This document shows, in pieces, positions 5,797-13,730 of a stretch of DNA of 14,383 nt (position 1 is its first letter; every line of letters starts with the position of its first letter). The DNA comes from an uncultured Ruminococcus sp. (GTDB lineage Bacteria > Bacillota > Clostridia > Oscillospirales > Ruminococcaceae). The notes below the pieces were generated by a model. It saw nothing but the letters and a program-made list of their open reading frames with translations, did not search any database and was not told the DNA's origin. Location of the stretch: contig CAMOEP010000025.1 of the NCBI GenBank assembly GCA_946612185.1, positions 1-14,383 of the forward strand. Direction: 5' to 3'. The position numbers were made by a program, and so were the translations under genes.

Positions 5797-7476
5797 ATGC
5801 TTTCCGATATAGAAATCGCTCAGAACGCTAAAATGAAAAAGATCACCGAGATCGCCGCTGACCTGGGTATCAGCGAGGATAACCTCGAACCCTATGGTCA
5901 CTATAAGGCTAAGGTCTCAGAGCAGCTTTACTCGGAACTGGCTTTCCGTGAGGACGGCAAGCTGATCCTTGTGACCGCTATCAACCCCACACCTGCCGGC
6001 GAGGGTAAGACTACCGTAAGCGTAGGTCTTGCAGAAGCTATGGGCAGGATCGGCAAAAAAGCTGTACTTGCCCTGCGTGAACCCTCTCTTGGCCCTGTTT
6101 TCGGCATCAAGGGCGGCGCAGCAGGCGGCGGCTATGCCCAGGTTGTGCCTATGGAGGACATCAATCTCCACTTCACAGGTGATATGCACGCTATCACTTC
6201 CGCAAACAACCTGCTCTGTGCAATGATCGACAACCATATCCACCAGGGCAACCAGCTCAGGATCGACCAGCGCCGTATCCTTTTCAAGAGATGCATGGAC
6301 ATGAATGACCGTGCCCTCAGAAGTATTATCATTGCTCTTGGCGGCAAGGTAAACGGCTTCCCCCGTGAGGACGGCTTCAATATCACAGTTGCATCTGAGA
6401 TAATGGCAATACTCTGCCTTGCTACTGACCTTGCTGACCTGAAGGAGAGACTGGGCAATATCCTCGTAGCTTACAGTCTTGACGGCGAACCTGTTTTCGC
6501 TAAGGACTTAGGCTGCACAGGTGCTATGACTGCACTTCTCAAGGACGCTCTCAAGCCTAATCTGGTTCAGACCCTTGAGAATAACCCTGCATTTATCCAC
6601 GGCGGCCCATTCGCAAACATTGCTCACGGCTGCAACTCCATAAGAGCCACAAAGCTTGCCCTGAAACTGGGTGACTACTGCATCACAGAGGCTGGCTTCG
6701 GTTCAGATCTGGGTGCTGAAAAGTTCTTCGACATCAAGTGCCGCTATGGTGGACTGACACCTGCCTGCGTTGTACTTGTAGCTACTATCCGTGCGCTGAA
6801 ATACAACGGCAGAGTCCCCAAGGACGAACTTTCCAAGGAGAATATGTGGGCACTTGAAAAGGGCAGCGTGAACCTGCGCACCCACATCGAGAATATGCAC
6901 AAGTACCATGTGCCGGTAGTTGTGGCTATCAACCGCTTCGCAACCGATACAGATGAGGAAGTTAAGTTCATCGAGGATCTGTGCGCCGAAATGGGCGTTG
7001 AAGTGTCCATGTGCGAGGTATTCGCAAAGGGCGGCGAAGGCGGCGAGGATCTGGCAAAGAAGGTTTGTGAGACTATCGAGCTGACCGAAGGCAATGACGA
7101 GAAATTCCGTCCGCTGTACTCCAGAAGTCTGTCCATCAAGGATAAGATCGAGAAGGTTGCCCGTGAGATATACCGTGCTGACGGCGTAAACTACACTGAC
7201 CAGGCTGAAAAAGCGATCAAGGAGATCGAGAGCATCGGTTTCAGTGACCTGCCTATCTGCGTGGCAAAGACACAGTACTCCCTCTCCGATAACCCCTCAC
7301 TTCTGGGCAAGCCCAAGGGATTCCGCATCACTGTCAAGAACGCTACTCTGTCCTCCGGCGCAGGATTCGTGGTAATTTACACCGGCGACATCATGACCAT
7401 GCCCGGTCTGCCTAAAGCACCCTCTGCGCTGAACATCGACTGCGACGGAAGCGGCAATATCACAGGACTTTTCTGA
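5797..7476 (+). CDS. fhs: Formate-tetrahydrofolate ligase
   Basis: Cytoplasmic enzyme that couples ATP hydrolysis to the joining of formate and tetrahydrofolate, giving 10-formyl-tetrahydrofolate for purine synthesis, initiator tRNA formylation and one-carbon flow. It has 559 residues, the usual length. The P-loop-like ATP site reads [10 protein letters not shown] (64-73), followed by the family stretches [20 protein letters not shown] and [22 protein letters not shown] and [19 protein letters not shown] come later, and the C-terminal [15 protein letters not shown] is intact. ATG 5797 lies 8 bases after GGAGG. It is the first gene of the transcript beginning at 5736-5764, and tsaE begins one base after its stop. 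In an anaerobe lacking other formyl donors this is often the main route from formate into folate. Confidence 0.97.
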   Translation: MLSDIEIAQNAKMKKITEIAADLGISEDNLEPYGHYKAKVSEQLYSELAFREDGKLILVTAINPTPAGEGKTTVSVGLAEAMGRIGKKAVLALREPSLGPVFGIKGGAAGGGYAQVVPMEDINLHFTGDMHAITSANNLLCAMIDNHIHQGNQLRIDQRRILFKRCMDMNDRALRSIIIALGGKVNGFPREDGFNITVASEIMAILCLATDLADLKERLGNILVAYSLDGEPVFAKDLGCTGAMTALLKDALKPNLVQTLENNPAFIHGGPFANIAHGCNSIRATKLALKLGDYCITEAGFGSDLGAEKFFDIKCRYGGLTPACVVLVATIRALKYNGRVPKDELSKENMWALEKGSVNLRTHIENMHKYHVPVVVAINRFATDTDEEVKFIEDLCAEMGVEVSMCEVFAKGGEGGEDLAKKVCETIELTEGNDEKFRPLYSRSLSIKDKIEKVAREIYRADGVNYTDQAEKAIKEIESIGFSDLPICVAKTQYSLSDNPSLLGKPKGFRITVKNATLSSGAGFVVIYTGDIMTMPGLPKAPSALNIDCDGSGNITGLF

Positions 7477-7477
7477 T

Positions 7478-7921
7478 ATGCCGGTAATTATAACTAACTC
7501 TCCCCAGGAAACTATCGAAGCAGCACGCCGCCTTGGTACGCTGCTCAGACCCGGCGACATGATCGCATACACCGGCGGTCTGGGGGCAGGAAAGACTACG
7601 TTCACCCGTGGACTAGCAATGGGGCTGGGACTGGGCGACAGCGTTTCCTCGCCTACATTTGCGCTGGTAAACGAGTACCGTGGTGAGCAGATAAATATGT
7701 ACCATTTTGATATGTACCGGATAAACTCCGAGGACGACCTTGAGACTACCGGATTCTGGGACTACGATTTTGAAAACAACGTGGCAGTTATCGAGTGGTC
7801 GGAAAATATCATGGAGTTCCTGCCGGGAAACGTTATCCGGGTAAGCATCGAACCGCTGGACGGCGACCGCCGGAAGATCACCATAGAGGAGGACGACAGA
7901 TTTGCTTCTGCTTGGAATTGA
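7478..7921 (+). CDS. tsaE: tRNA t6A biosynthesis ATPase TsaE
   Basis: ATPase partner of the TsaB-TsaD complex that installs N6-threonylcarbamoyl on A37 of ANN-decoding tRNAs. It has 147 residues. Walker A GGLGAGKTT is at 33-41; the switch segment SPTFALVNEY, the HFDMYRI motif and the VIEWSE segment follow, all characteristic of the family. ATG 7478 begins one base after the fhs stop and has no clear ribosome binding site, so coupled translation with fhs is likely. Its end overlaps the start of tsaB by 20 bases. TsaD is not encoded in the window. Confidence 0.94.
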   Translation: MPVIITNSPQETIEAARRLGTLLRPGDMIAYTGGLGAGKTTFTRGLAMGLGLGDSVSSPTFALVNEYRGEQINMYHFDMYRINSEDDLETTGFWDYDFENNVAVIEWSENIMEFLPGNVIRVSIEPLDGDRRKITIEEDDRFASAWN

Positions 7922-8594
7922 TACATCGGGCAAAACCGCATCAGCAGCACTTTTCGATACTGAAACGGAGATAATGCTGGCGGAAAAGACCCTTTATACC
8001 CAAAAGACACATTCTCAGGTGATAATGCCTATCGTCAAAGACCTTCTGGCTCAGACCGGCAAGGCAATGGATGACGTTGGACTTATCGCCGTGGCGAATG
8101 GCCCTGGATCTTATACAGGTCTGAGGATAGGTGTTGCTGCGGTCAAAGCTATGTGCTTTGCTCTTAACTGCAATTGTGTGGGCGTATCGACCCTGGAAGC
8201 CCTTGCTTACAGCAATATTGCGTACAAAGGCACGATATGCGCTGTTATGAAGGCAAGAGGTGAACTGGTGTACACCTGCACATACAAGAGCAACGGCTAC
8301 GAACTGGAAACCATGTGCGATGAGAGTATAATCCCTCGTGATGAACTGGCTCAGTTCCTTGCCTTCAACGGCACTGAGGTACTGCTCTGCGGCGACGGCG
8401 CTGCTGACTTCTTTACGGACTACCGTTCACCTATGTTCACTATTGCACCGCCAATGGGACGGCTTCAGAATGCCTGCGGAACGTGTCTGGCAGCAATGTC
8501 GAAAGAGTCAGTAAGTGCCGATGAACTTGAAGTATCCTATCTGCAAAAGGTGAAAGCTGAAAAAGATCTGGAGGACAGAAACAATGCTAAGTGA
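7902..8594 (+). CDS. tsaB: tRNA t6A biosynthesis protein TsaB
   Basis: ASKHA-fold scaffold protein that dimerises with TsaD in the t6A synthase; 230 residues. The N-terminal LLGIDTSGKTASAALFD and the family signature VANGPGSYTGLRIGVAAVKAM are diagnostic, followed by GVSTLEALA. The start is TTG at 7902, supported by GAGGAGG (7886-7892) nine bases upstream inside tsaE. It overlaps tsaE by 20 bases and the next gene by 11 bases, indicating translational coupling. The gene order tsaE-tsaB is the common Firmicute arrangement, but the usual rimI and tsaD do not follow; an unrecognised gene does. Confidence 0.94.
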   Translation: MLLLGIDTSGKTASAALFDTETEIMLAEKTLYTQKTHSQVIMPIVKDLLAQTGKAMDDVGLIAVANGPGSYTGLRIGVAAVKAMCFALNCNCVGVSTLEALAYSNIAYKGTICAVMKARGELVYTCTYKSNGYELETMCDESIIPRDELAQFLAFNGTEVLLCGDGAADFFTDYRSPMFTIAPPMGRLQNACGTCLAAMSKESVSADELEVSYLQKVKAEKDLEDRNNAK

Positions 8595-9027
8595 TCCAGT
8601 TAAAAAGAAAACCATGCTTCAACTGATAGATAAGGTTATTGAGTTTACAGCAGAACAGCCGGACTCTCCGCAGCTTGATATCACACTGGAACAATTGGCG
8701 GGACTTTGCGGCAAAACCAGCGAATATGTGGAGGAACTGATCTTTTCCTCAAACATAGAATCCGACGACGCTATGGTTGAGCGTCTGCTAATGCCAGAAG
8801 CCAGACGTACACAGCTCAGCGACGAGCGTATCAAAAAAATCGTCTGGAATCTGGTAAGATGCAAGTACTCAGAAGCTGAGGAAGACTACTGGCGTGAGGT
8901 TCTTAAACTTTCCACAGGCTTAAATATTGATGATTATATTTATTTCCCTGACACAGTGGGACTGGAGATATCTGCCTCTGAGGAGGAGATAGCCTTCGCA
9001 ATACTGAAAGACAGGAAATACAAATAG
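8584..9027 (+). CDS. Unrecognised 147-residue protein coupled to tsaB
   Basis: I do not recognise this family. The protein is acidic, Leu/Glu-rich and predicted soluble and mainly helical, with no signal peptide, membrane segment or metal-binding Cys/His cluster. Residues about 32-54 (LDITLEQLAGLCGKTSEYVEELI) could form a helix-turn-helix-like pair of helices, but this is only a pattern impression. A WNLVRCKYSEAEEDYWREVL helix and the segment DDYIYFPDTVGLEIS follow. ATG 8584 overlaps the tsaB stop by 11 bases and has GGAGG nine bases upstream, so it is very likely a real, co-translated gene. The rpiB gene follows after 13 bases. It occupies the place where rimI or tsaD often sits, but it has no N-acetyltransferase motif and is too short to be TsaD. 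Confidence 0.8.
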   Translation: MLSDPVKKKTMLQLIDKVIEFTAEQPDSPQLDITLEQLAGLCGKTSEYVEELIFSSNIESDDAMVERLLMPEARRTQLSDERIKKIVWNLVRCKYSEAEEDYWREVLKLSTGLNIDDYIYFPDTVGLEISASEEEIAFAILKDRKYK

Positions 9028-9040
9028 AGGAGATATGACT

Positions 9041-9478
9041 ATGATAGCTATAGGCTGCGATCATGCAGGTGTTGAGATGAAAAAGGCAATAATCGACGCT
9101 CTTTCTGCAAAGGGCTTCGAGTTCAAGGACATGGGCACAGACGGTGAACCCTGCGATTACCCGGTAGTTGCAAAGGCAGTCTGCGGACTGGTGACTTCCG
9201 GCGAGTGCGAGAGGGGAATCCTCATCTGCGGTACAGGTATAGGTATGTCCATTGCCGCAAATAAGGTGAAGGGAATCCGTGCCGCACTCTGCTCCGATTC
9301 ATTCTCTACACGCTTCACAAGACTTCACAACGACTCAAATATCATGTGTATGGGCGCAAGAACACTGGGCTGCGGTCTTGCCTGCGACCTTGCAGAGATA
9401 TTCCTGACAACTGGTTTTGAGGGCGGCAGACATCAGCGCCGCATCGACCTGATAACAGATATTGAAAATAATAACTAA
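9041..9478 (+). CDS. rpiB: Ribose-5-phosphate isomerase B
   Basis: Interconverts ribulose 5-phosphate and ribose 5-phosphate in the non-oxidative pentose phosphate pathway, supplying ribose for PRPP and nucleotides. Family motifs are the N-terminal IAIGCDHAG (Asp7-His8), DYPVVA (Tyr40) and ICGTGIGMSIAANK. Cys63 and Thr65 match the catalytic Cys and nearby Thr of RpiB. HNDSNIMCMGARTLG follows. ATG 9041 is preferred over ATG 9035: GGAG at 9029-9032 is 8 bases from 9041 but only 2 from 9035, and MIAIGCDHAG aligns with homologues. Length 145 residues, normal for RpiB. A LacA-type galactose-6-phosphate isomerase is the main alternative, but single-gene context next to upp favours RpiB. Confidence 0.93.
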   Translation: MIAIGCDHAGVEMKKAIIDALSAKGFEFKDMGTDGEPCDYPVVAKAVCGLVTSGECERGILICGTGIGMSIAANKVKGIRAALCSDSFSTRFTRLHNDSNIMCMGARTLGCGLACDLAEIFLTTGFEGGRHQRRIDLITDIENNN

Positions 9479-9490
9479 GGAGGCTTAGTA

Positions 9491-10120
9491 ATGTCTGAAT
9501 TACATATTATCGACCACCCGCTGGTACAGCACAAAATTTCCCTTTTAAGGGACAAGAACACCGGTACAAAAGAGTTCCGTGAACTGGTATCAGAGATTGC
9601 AATGTTCATCTGCTACGAGGCAACCAGAGATCTTCCCTTGAAGGAAATCGAACTGGAAACTCCCGTTGCAGTCGCTAAAACAAAGGTGATTTCCGGCAGA
9701 AAACTTGCTTTCGTGCCTATCCTGAGAGCAGGACTTGGCATGATCGACGGCGTAACTGCACTTGTTCCCGCTGCTAAGATAGGTCACATCGGTCTTTTCC
9801 GTGACCCTGCCACAAAGTCACCTGTAATGTACTACTCAAAGATGCCTGACGACATCAGCGAGCGTGAAGTTATCATCGTTGACCCGATGCTGGCTACAGG
9901 TCACTCCGCAACAGCAGCTATCGACGAGATGAAAAAGCTGGGCGTAAAGACTATCAAGTTCATGTGCATCATCTGCTCACCTGAGGGCGTTGAGGCAGTC
10001 CAGAAGGCTCACCCGGACGTTGAGATATATACCGGCGTTATGGACGAGGGTCTTAACGAGGACAATTACATCGTTCCCGGCGTAGGCGATGCCGGCGACC
10101 GTATTTTCGGCACAAAGTAA
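9491..10120 (+). CDS. upp: Uracil phosphoribosyltransferase
   Basis: Cytoplasmic pyrimidine salvage enzyme: uracil plus PRPP gives UMP and pyrophosphate. It has 209 residues, the standard length. The protein begins with [17 protein letters not shown], has [13 protein letters not shown], and the PRPP-binding loop [14 protein letters not shown] starting at about Asp131. The uracil-contact region near the C-terminus reads [21 protein letters not shown] (9479-9483) stands seven bases before ATG 9491. It is last in the fhs-to-upp cluster and directly downstream of rpiB, so one transcript encodes part of the route to PRPP and its use. Confidence 0.97.
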   Translation: MSELHIIDHPLVQHKISLLRDKNTGTKEFRELVSEIAMFICYEATRDLPLKEIELETPVAVAKTKVISGRKLAFVPILRAGLGMIDGVTALVPAAKIGHIGLFRDPATKSPVMYYSKMPDDISEREVIIVDPMLATGHSATAAIDEMKKLGVKTIKFMCIICSPEGVEAVQKAHPDVEIYTGVMDEGLNEDNYIVPGVGDAGDRIFGTK

Positions 10121-10135
10121 CATTGAAGTTCCATG

Positions 10136-10167
10136 ATACCCGGAAGCGTACACTTCCGGGTATTTTT
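10136..10167 (+). terminator. Intrinsic terminator behind upp
   Basis: A perfect 11-bp stem (10136-10146 with 10153-10163) encloses a 6-base loop and runs into five T residues (10163-10167). It closes the fhs-to-upp transcript 15 bases after the upp stop. Confidence 0.92.
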
Positions 10168-10354
10168 CATTGGGGAAAAGTTGAAAACACAATTTGCACT
10201 AAAATCAGAGGGTATAGAAATAGCCTGTTCAAATGGGAAATAAATTGTCGCTTATAGATAATTTGTGAACAGAGTCAAAATCTGAACCAATACTTTCACC
10301 CTCCATTTTTACTGAAAATGTCAGTATAGATCTTGTTATTGTTCCAAAGGCAGA

Positions 10355-10370
10355 ACACAAGATATAGTGT
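10355..10370. promoter_or_regulatory. NrdR-box-like palindrome, distal copy
   Basis: ACACAAGATATAGTGT matches the published 16-bp NrdR box pattern ACACwATATATwGTGT at all but one position. NrdR is the ATP-cone repressor of ribonucleotide reductase genes and normally binds paired boxes. This copy lies 219 bases upstream of the nrdD start. It overlaps a possible -10 (TATAGT, 10363-10368) with TTGTTC 18 bases upstream, so a second distal promoter is conceivable but weak. Between 10168 and 10354 I see no gene or other convincing element. Confidence 0.6.
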
Positions 10371-10502
10371 TTGGTTTTTGTTTTTGATTTAATATGCGAG
10401 AACGTCGCAATATGGCTGAAAACCCTGTTTTTCAACAGTTTTATTGTGTGATATTTACAAAAACCACGGTTTCAACATTGCTTTGCTTGTGATATCATAC
10501 AG

Positions 10503-10531
10503 TTGACATATCCGTTTTTTTCGATTATACT
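10503..10531 (+). promoter_or_regulatory. Promoter of nrdD-nrdG
   Basis: Perfect TTGACA (10503-10508), 17-base spacer, TATACT (10526-10531). The predicted start is near 10538, about 50 bases before the nrdD ATG. The proximal NrdR-like box lies just downstream of this start, where bound repressor could block initiation or early elongation. Confidence 0.82.
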
Positions 10532-10554
10532 AATATAAGACGTCAAGTACGGAA

Positions 10555-10570
10555 ACACAACATATTGTGA
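10555..10570. promoter_or_regulatory. NrdR-box-like palindrome, proximal copy
   Basis: ACACAACATATTGTGA matches the NrdR box pattern at 14 of 16 positions. It sits between the predicted transcription start and the GGAGG (10574-10578) of nrdD. It is exactly 200 bases downstream of the distal copy, far more than the usual roughly 31-base spacing of paired boxes. Confidence 0.6.
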
Positions 10571-10588
10571 TGCGGAGGTAATTTATCA

Positions 10589-12907
10589 ATGATCATACAT
10601 ATCATCAAAAGGGACGGCAGAAAAGTTCCCTTCAACATTGAAAAGATCGCTAACGCCATTTTCAAGGCTGCTCAGTCCTGCGGCGGCTCAGACTTCAGTG
10701 TGGCTATGGAAACAGCCGCTGAGGTTTGCAGACAGTTCGAGGAAGAGAACCCCGGAAAAACTCCTACCGTTGAGCAGATTCAGGATATGGTAGAGAAAAC
10801 TCTCATCGAAAAAGGTCACGCTAAGACCGCTAAGGCTTATATCCTCTATCGCTACGAGCGCACACGCTCAAGAGAAATGAAAACTAACCTTATGTGCATA
10901 CTTAATGAGCTTACTTTCAGCGCCGCTAAGGACAGCGATATCAAGCGTGAGAACGCTAATATCGACGGCGATACCGCTATGGGTACTATGCTGAAATACG
11001 GCTCTGTATCAGCTAAGGAGTACTACGGTATGTACGTCCTCGATCCCAAGCACGCTAAGGCTCACCGCAACGGCGATATCCATATCCACGACCTGGACTT
11101 CTACACCCTGACTACTACCTGCGCTCAGATTGACTTGAAAAAACTGTTTACAAACGGCTTCTCTACCGGTCACGGCTATCTCCGTGAGCCTAATGATATT
11201 TCCAGCTACTCAGCGCTCGCCTGTATCGCTATCCAGTCCAACCAGAACGACCAGCACGGCGGTCAGAGTATCCCTACTTTCGACTACGCAATGGCTGACG
11301 GCGTTAAAAAGACCTACGCCAACAGATATACCCAGAACATCGCAAGAGCCCTTTCTCTCCTCGCAGGTATCGACAACGAGGACGAGGTGAGCAAGAGCAT
11401 CAGAAATCAGATCAAGGAGGAGTGCGGTATTATCCCCGTACTAGCTGACGATAACGGTTATGCTGAAAAGGAACTTGCATTTCTGGAAAAATATACCGAC
11501 CACGACACCGCTGTCAAGATCCAGAAGTTCGCTAAGAAGAACGCTGAAAAGGAGACAGACCGTGCTACATATCAGGCTATGGAGGCACTTATCCACAACC
11601 TGAACACCATGAATAGCCGAGCAGGTGCTCAGACACCGTTCAGCTCCATTAACTACGGTACTGATACTTCCGCTGAGGGCAGAATGGTCATCAAGAACGT
11701 TCTCCTGGCTCAGGAAGCTGGTCTTGGAAACGGCGAGACACCTATATTCCCCATTCACATATTCAAGATCAAGGACGGCATCAACTACAATCCCACCGAC
11801 CCCAATTACGACCTGTTCAAACTTGCCTGTCGTGTATCAGCAAAGCGTCTGTTCCCCAACTTCTCTTTCATCGACGCTCCTTATAACCTGAAGTATTACA
11901 AGGAAGGCAATCCCGACACTGAGATCGCATACATGGGCTGCCGTACACGAGTTATCGGCAACGTTCACGACCCGTCCAGAGAGATAGTTACCGGCAGAGG
12001 CAATCTTAGCTTCACCTCTATCAATCTGCCCAGACTGGCTATCAAGTCTGACCACAACGTCGGACTGTTCTTCGATAAGCTGGACGAAATGATGGATCTG
12101 GCTATCGACCAGCTCAAGCATCGTTTCAGAATACAGTGCCAGAAGCGTGTAAGAAACTTCCCATTCCTCATGGGACAGGGCATCTGGATCGACTCGGACA
12201 AGCTTGCTCCCGATGATACTATCGAGGAAGTTCTCAAGCATGGTACTCTGTCCGTTGGCTTCATCGGTCTTGCAGAGACACTGAAAGCGCTCATCGGCGT
12301 TCACCACGGCGAAAGTGAAGAAGCCCGTGAGCTTGGTCTGGAGATAGTTACTGCAATGCGCAAGCGCCTTGACGAGGAGGCTCAGAGAACTGGTCTGAAC
12401 TTCTCACTCCTGGCAACTCCTGCCGAGGGTCTTTCCGGCAGATTCGTCCGCATGGACGCTAAGAAATATGGCAAGATCGAGGGCGTTACTGACCGTGATT
12501 ACTATACCAACTCCTTCCACGTCCCAGTATACTATCCTATCAGCGCATTCGAGAAGATAAAGATAGAAGCGCCCTATCACGAACTGACAAATGCGGGTCA
12601 CATCAGCTACATCGAACTTGACGGTGATCCGCTGGAGAACCTTGCTGCATTCGAGAAGATAGTTCGCTGCATGAAGGAATCCGGCATCGGCTACGGCGCT
12701 ATCAACCACCCTGTTGACCGTGATCCTTGCTGCGGTTACACCGGTATCATCGGTGACGTTTGCCCCTGCTGCGGCAGAAAGGAACATTCCAACAACGTTG
12801 CATTCGACCGTATTCGCCGCATCACAGGTTATCTGGTCGGTACACTTGACAGATTCAACGACGGCAAGCGCTCCGAGGAGCATGACCGTGTAAAGCATAA
12901 CATTTAA
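10589..12907 (+). CDS. nrdD: Anaerobic (class III) ribonucleoside-triphosphate reductase
   Basis: Oxygen-sensitive glycyl-radical enzyme that reduces ribonucleoside triphosphates to deoxynucleotides; 772 residues. Residues about 1-95 form an ATP-cone allosteric domain (IKRDGRKVPFNIEKIANAIF to KAYILYRYERTR), the dATP/ATP overall-activity site. The catalytic barrel follows, with TTTCAQIDL (Cys178) and MGCRTRV (Cys451) as probable active-site cysteines by motif analogy to characterised NrdD proteins. Near the C-terminus is the zinc motif with Cys714/715, Cys725 and Cys727/728 in DPCCGYTG and VCPCCGRKE. The glycyl radical loop RRITGYLVGTLDRFNDGK has Gly747 as the predicted radical site. ATG 10589 is ten bases after GGAGG. 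The activase gene nrdG follows nine bases downstream. Confidence 0.97.
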   Translation: MIIHIIKRDGRKVPFNIEKIANAIFKAAQSCGGSDFSVAMETAAEVCRQFEEENPGKTPTVEQIQDMVEKTLIEKGHAKTAKAYILYRYERTRSREMKTNLMCILNELTFSAAKDSDIKRENANIDGDTAMGTMLKYGSVSAKEYYGMYVLDPKHAKAHRNGDIHIHDLDFYTLTTTCAQIDLKKLFTNGFSTGHGYLREPNDISSYSALACIAIQSNQNDQHGGQSIPTFDYAMADGVKKTYANRYTQNIARALSLLAGIDNEDEVSKSIRNQIKEECGIIPVLADDNGYAEKELAFLEKYTDHDTAVKIQKFAKKNAEKETDRATYQAMEALIHNLNTMNSRAGAQTPFSSINYGTDTSAEGRMVIKNVLLAQEAGLGNGETPIFPIHIFKIKDGINYNPTDPNYDLFKLACRVSAKRLFPNFSFIDAPYNLKYYKEGNPDTEIAYMGCRTRVIGNVHDPSREIVTGRGNLSFTSINLPRLAIKSDHNVGLFFDKLDEMMDLAIDQLKHRFRIQCQKRVRNFPFLMGQGIWIDSDKLAPDDTIEEVLKHGTLSVGFIGLAETLKALIGVHHGESEEARELGLEIVTAMRKRLDEEAQRTGLNFSLLATPAEGLSGRFVRMDAKKYGKIEGVTDRDYYTNSFHVPVYYPISAFEKIKIEAPYHELTNAGHISYIELDGDPLENLAAFEKIVRCMKESGIGYGAINHPVDRDPCCGYTGIIGDVCPCCGRKEHSNNVAFDRIRRITGYLVGTLDRFNDGKRSEEHDRVKHNI

Positions 12908-12916
12908 GGTGATAGT

Positions 12917-13417
12917 ATGAAACTCAGGATAGCAGGTACCGTCAATGACTCGATCGTTGATGGCCCTGGCATCAGATTTGCGATATTTGTTCAGGGCTGT
13001 CCTCATAACTGCGAGGGCTGCCACAATCCGCAGACGCACGATTTCAGTGGGGGAGAGGAGACTGATACCGATTCCCTGCTGAAGCGAATTGAGGGCAATC
13101 CGTTGCTGGACGGTGTAACGTTCAGCGGCGGCGAGCCGTTCTGTCAGGCGCAGGCTCTTGCGTATCTCGGCAGGCAGATAAAGTCGCTTGGTCTGAACGT
13201 GATAACCTACACTGGCTACGAATTCGAGGAACTCTACGCCAACCGTGAGCAGAACGGCTGGGGGGAGTTGCTTGAAGTGACTGATTATCTGATTGACGGT
13301 GAGTTTATTCTTGCCAAGAAGGACTGGGAAATCAAGTTCCGTGGCAGTTCAAATCAGCGGTATATCGACTGTCAGGCAAGTCTCCGGGCAGGACAGGCGA
13401 TAGAAACCGAACCCTAA
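12917..13417 (+). CDS. nrdG: Anaerobic ribonucleotide reductase activating protein
   Basis: Radical-SAM activase that cleaves S-adenosylmethionine to generate the glycyl radical on NrdD. It has 166 residues, typical of the short activases. The iron-sulfur motif is CPHNCEGC (Cys28, Cys32, Cys35; CX3CX2C), preceded by the SIVDGPGIRFAIFVQG segment. VTFSGGEPF (the GGE motif contacting SAM) follows, then the C-terminal DYLIDGEFI and FRGSSNQRYID common to NrdG. AAGGTGA precedes ATG 12917 at suitable spacing. It is co-transcribed with nrdD and ends 11 bases before a strong hairpin. Confidence 0.96.
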   Translation: MKLRIAGTVNDSIVDGPGIRFAIFVQGCPHNCEGCHNPQTHDFSGGEETDTDSLLKRIEGNPLLDGVTFSGGEPFCQAQALAYLGRQIKSLGLNVITYTGYEFEELYANREQNGWGELLEVTDYLIDGEFILAKKDWEIKFRGSSNQRYIDCQASLRAGQAIETEP

Positions 13418-13420
13418 GCA

Positions 13421-13466
13421 AAAGAAAAAGGCTTCTGTAGAAATATACAGAAGCCTGATTTGTTTT
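13421..13466. terminator. Bidirectional terminator between nrdG and the 6S-like RNA gene
   Basis: A perfect 11-bp stem (13429-13439 with 13446-13456) has a 6-base loop. On the plus strand TGATTTGTTTT follows, ending nrdDG. On the minus strand TTTTTCTTTT follows, providing a strong stop for the opposing RNA gene. Confidence 0.85.
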
Positions 13467-13665
13467 AAAAAGAGATCCGCCTTGCCGTCATATAGCGAAT
13501 AAAACCCGCACGAAGCAGGTGGGTAAACGCCCAACTGATTCTCGCTCCCTTCTTCCGTTACCGGGAGGTCTGCAGTCCACAGCCGGAGCTGAATTCCCTT
13601 AGTAGATGTGTTGGATTATAAAAACTATAATTACTCGAACAAGGCAGAAGTCTAATTCATTTGTT
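13467..13665 (-). ncRNA. ssrS: Probable 6S RNA
   Basis: A structured, non-coding minus-strand transcript of about 199 bases between its own promoter and a terminator. The ends pair: CTGCCTTG (13647-13640) with CAAGGCGG (13484-13477), continued after a 2x2 internal loop by AGA/TCT, and followed by five U residues. This is the closing stem expected of 6S RNA. Other features resembling Firmicute 6S RNAs as I remember them are CCTTGTTCG just inside the stem and AAGGGAATTCAGCTCC followed by GGACTGCAGACC. Near the 3' side are GCGTTTACCCACCTGC and the local hairpin ACCTGC/GCGGGT. An internal hairpin ATTATA/TATAAT lies near the 5' side. 6S RNA mimics an open promoter and sequesters housekeeping RNA polymerase in slow growth. 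Ends are estimated from the promoter and U-run; an Rfam RF00013 match would settle it. Confidence 0.72.
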
Positions 13666-13671
13666 GTATAT

Positions 13672-13700
13672 ATTATACCACACTATTTCAAAAAAATCAA
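13672..13700 (-). promoter_or_regulatory. Promoter of the 6S-like RNA
   Basis: On the minus strand TTGATT (13700-13695), 17-base spacer, perfect TATAAT (13677-13672), with a TGG extended -10. It lies in the A/T-rich gap just after the DUF1292 stop, so the RNA is transcribed independently of that gene. Predicted start near 13665. Confidence 0.8.
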
Positions 13701-13730
13701 GTGTTTTTTGGAAGTTTTTTCGGATTTTTT

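Noticed and set aside
10229..10435. Minus-strand 68-codon frame in the nrdD upstream gap
   Set aside because: No ribosome binding site of quality, no recognisable protein features, and it overlaps the NrdR-like box; probably chance in A/T-rich DNA.
10444..10460. TTGT-N9-ACAA element resembling a Rex operator upstream of nrdD
   Set aside because: Only the outer four bases of each arm pair, and the half-site spacing does not match the Rex palindrome well enough to call.
12404..13039. Antisense reading frame of 211 codons across the nrdD-nrdG junction
   Set aside because: It is opposite the conserved glycyl-radical and iron-sulfur regions; its translation shows no family motifs and is explained as a codon-bias shadow.
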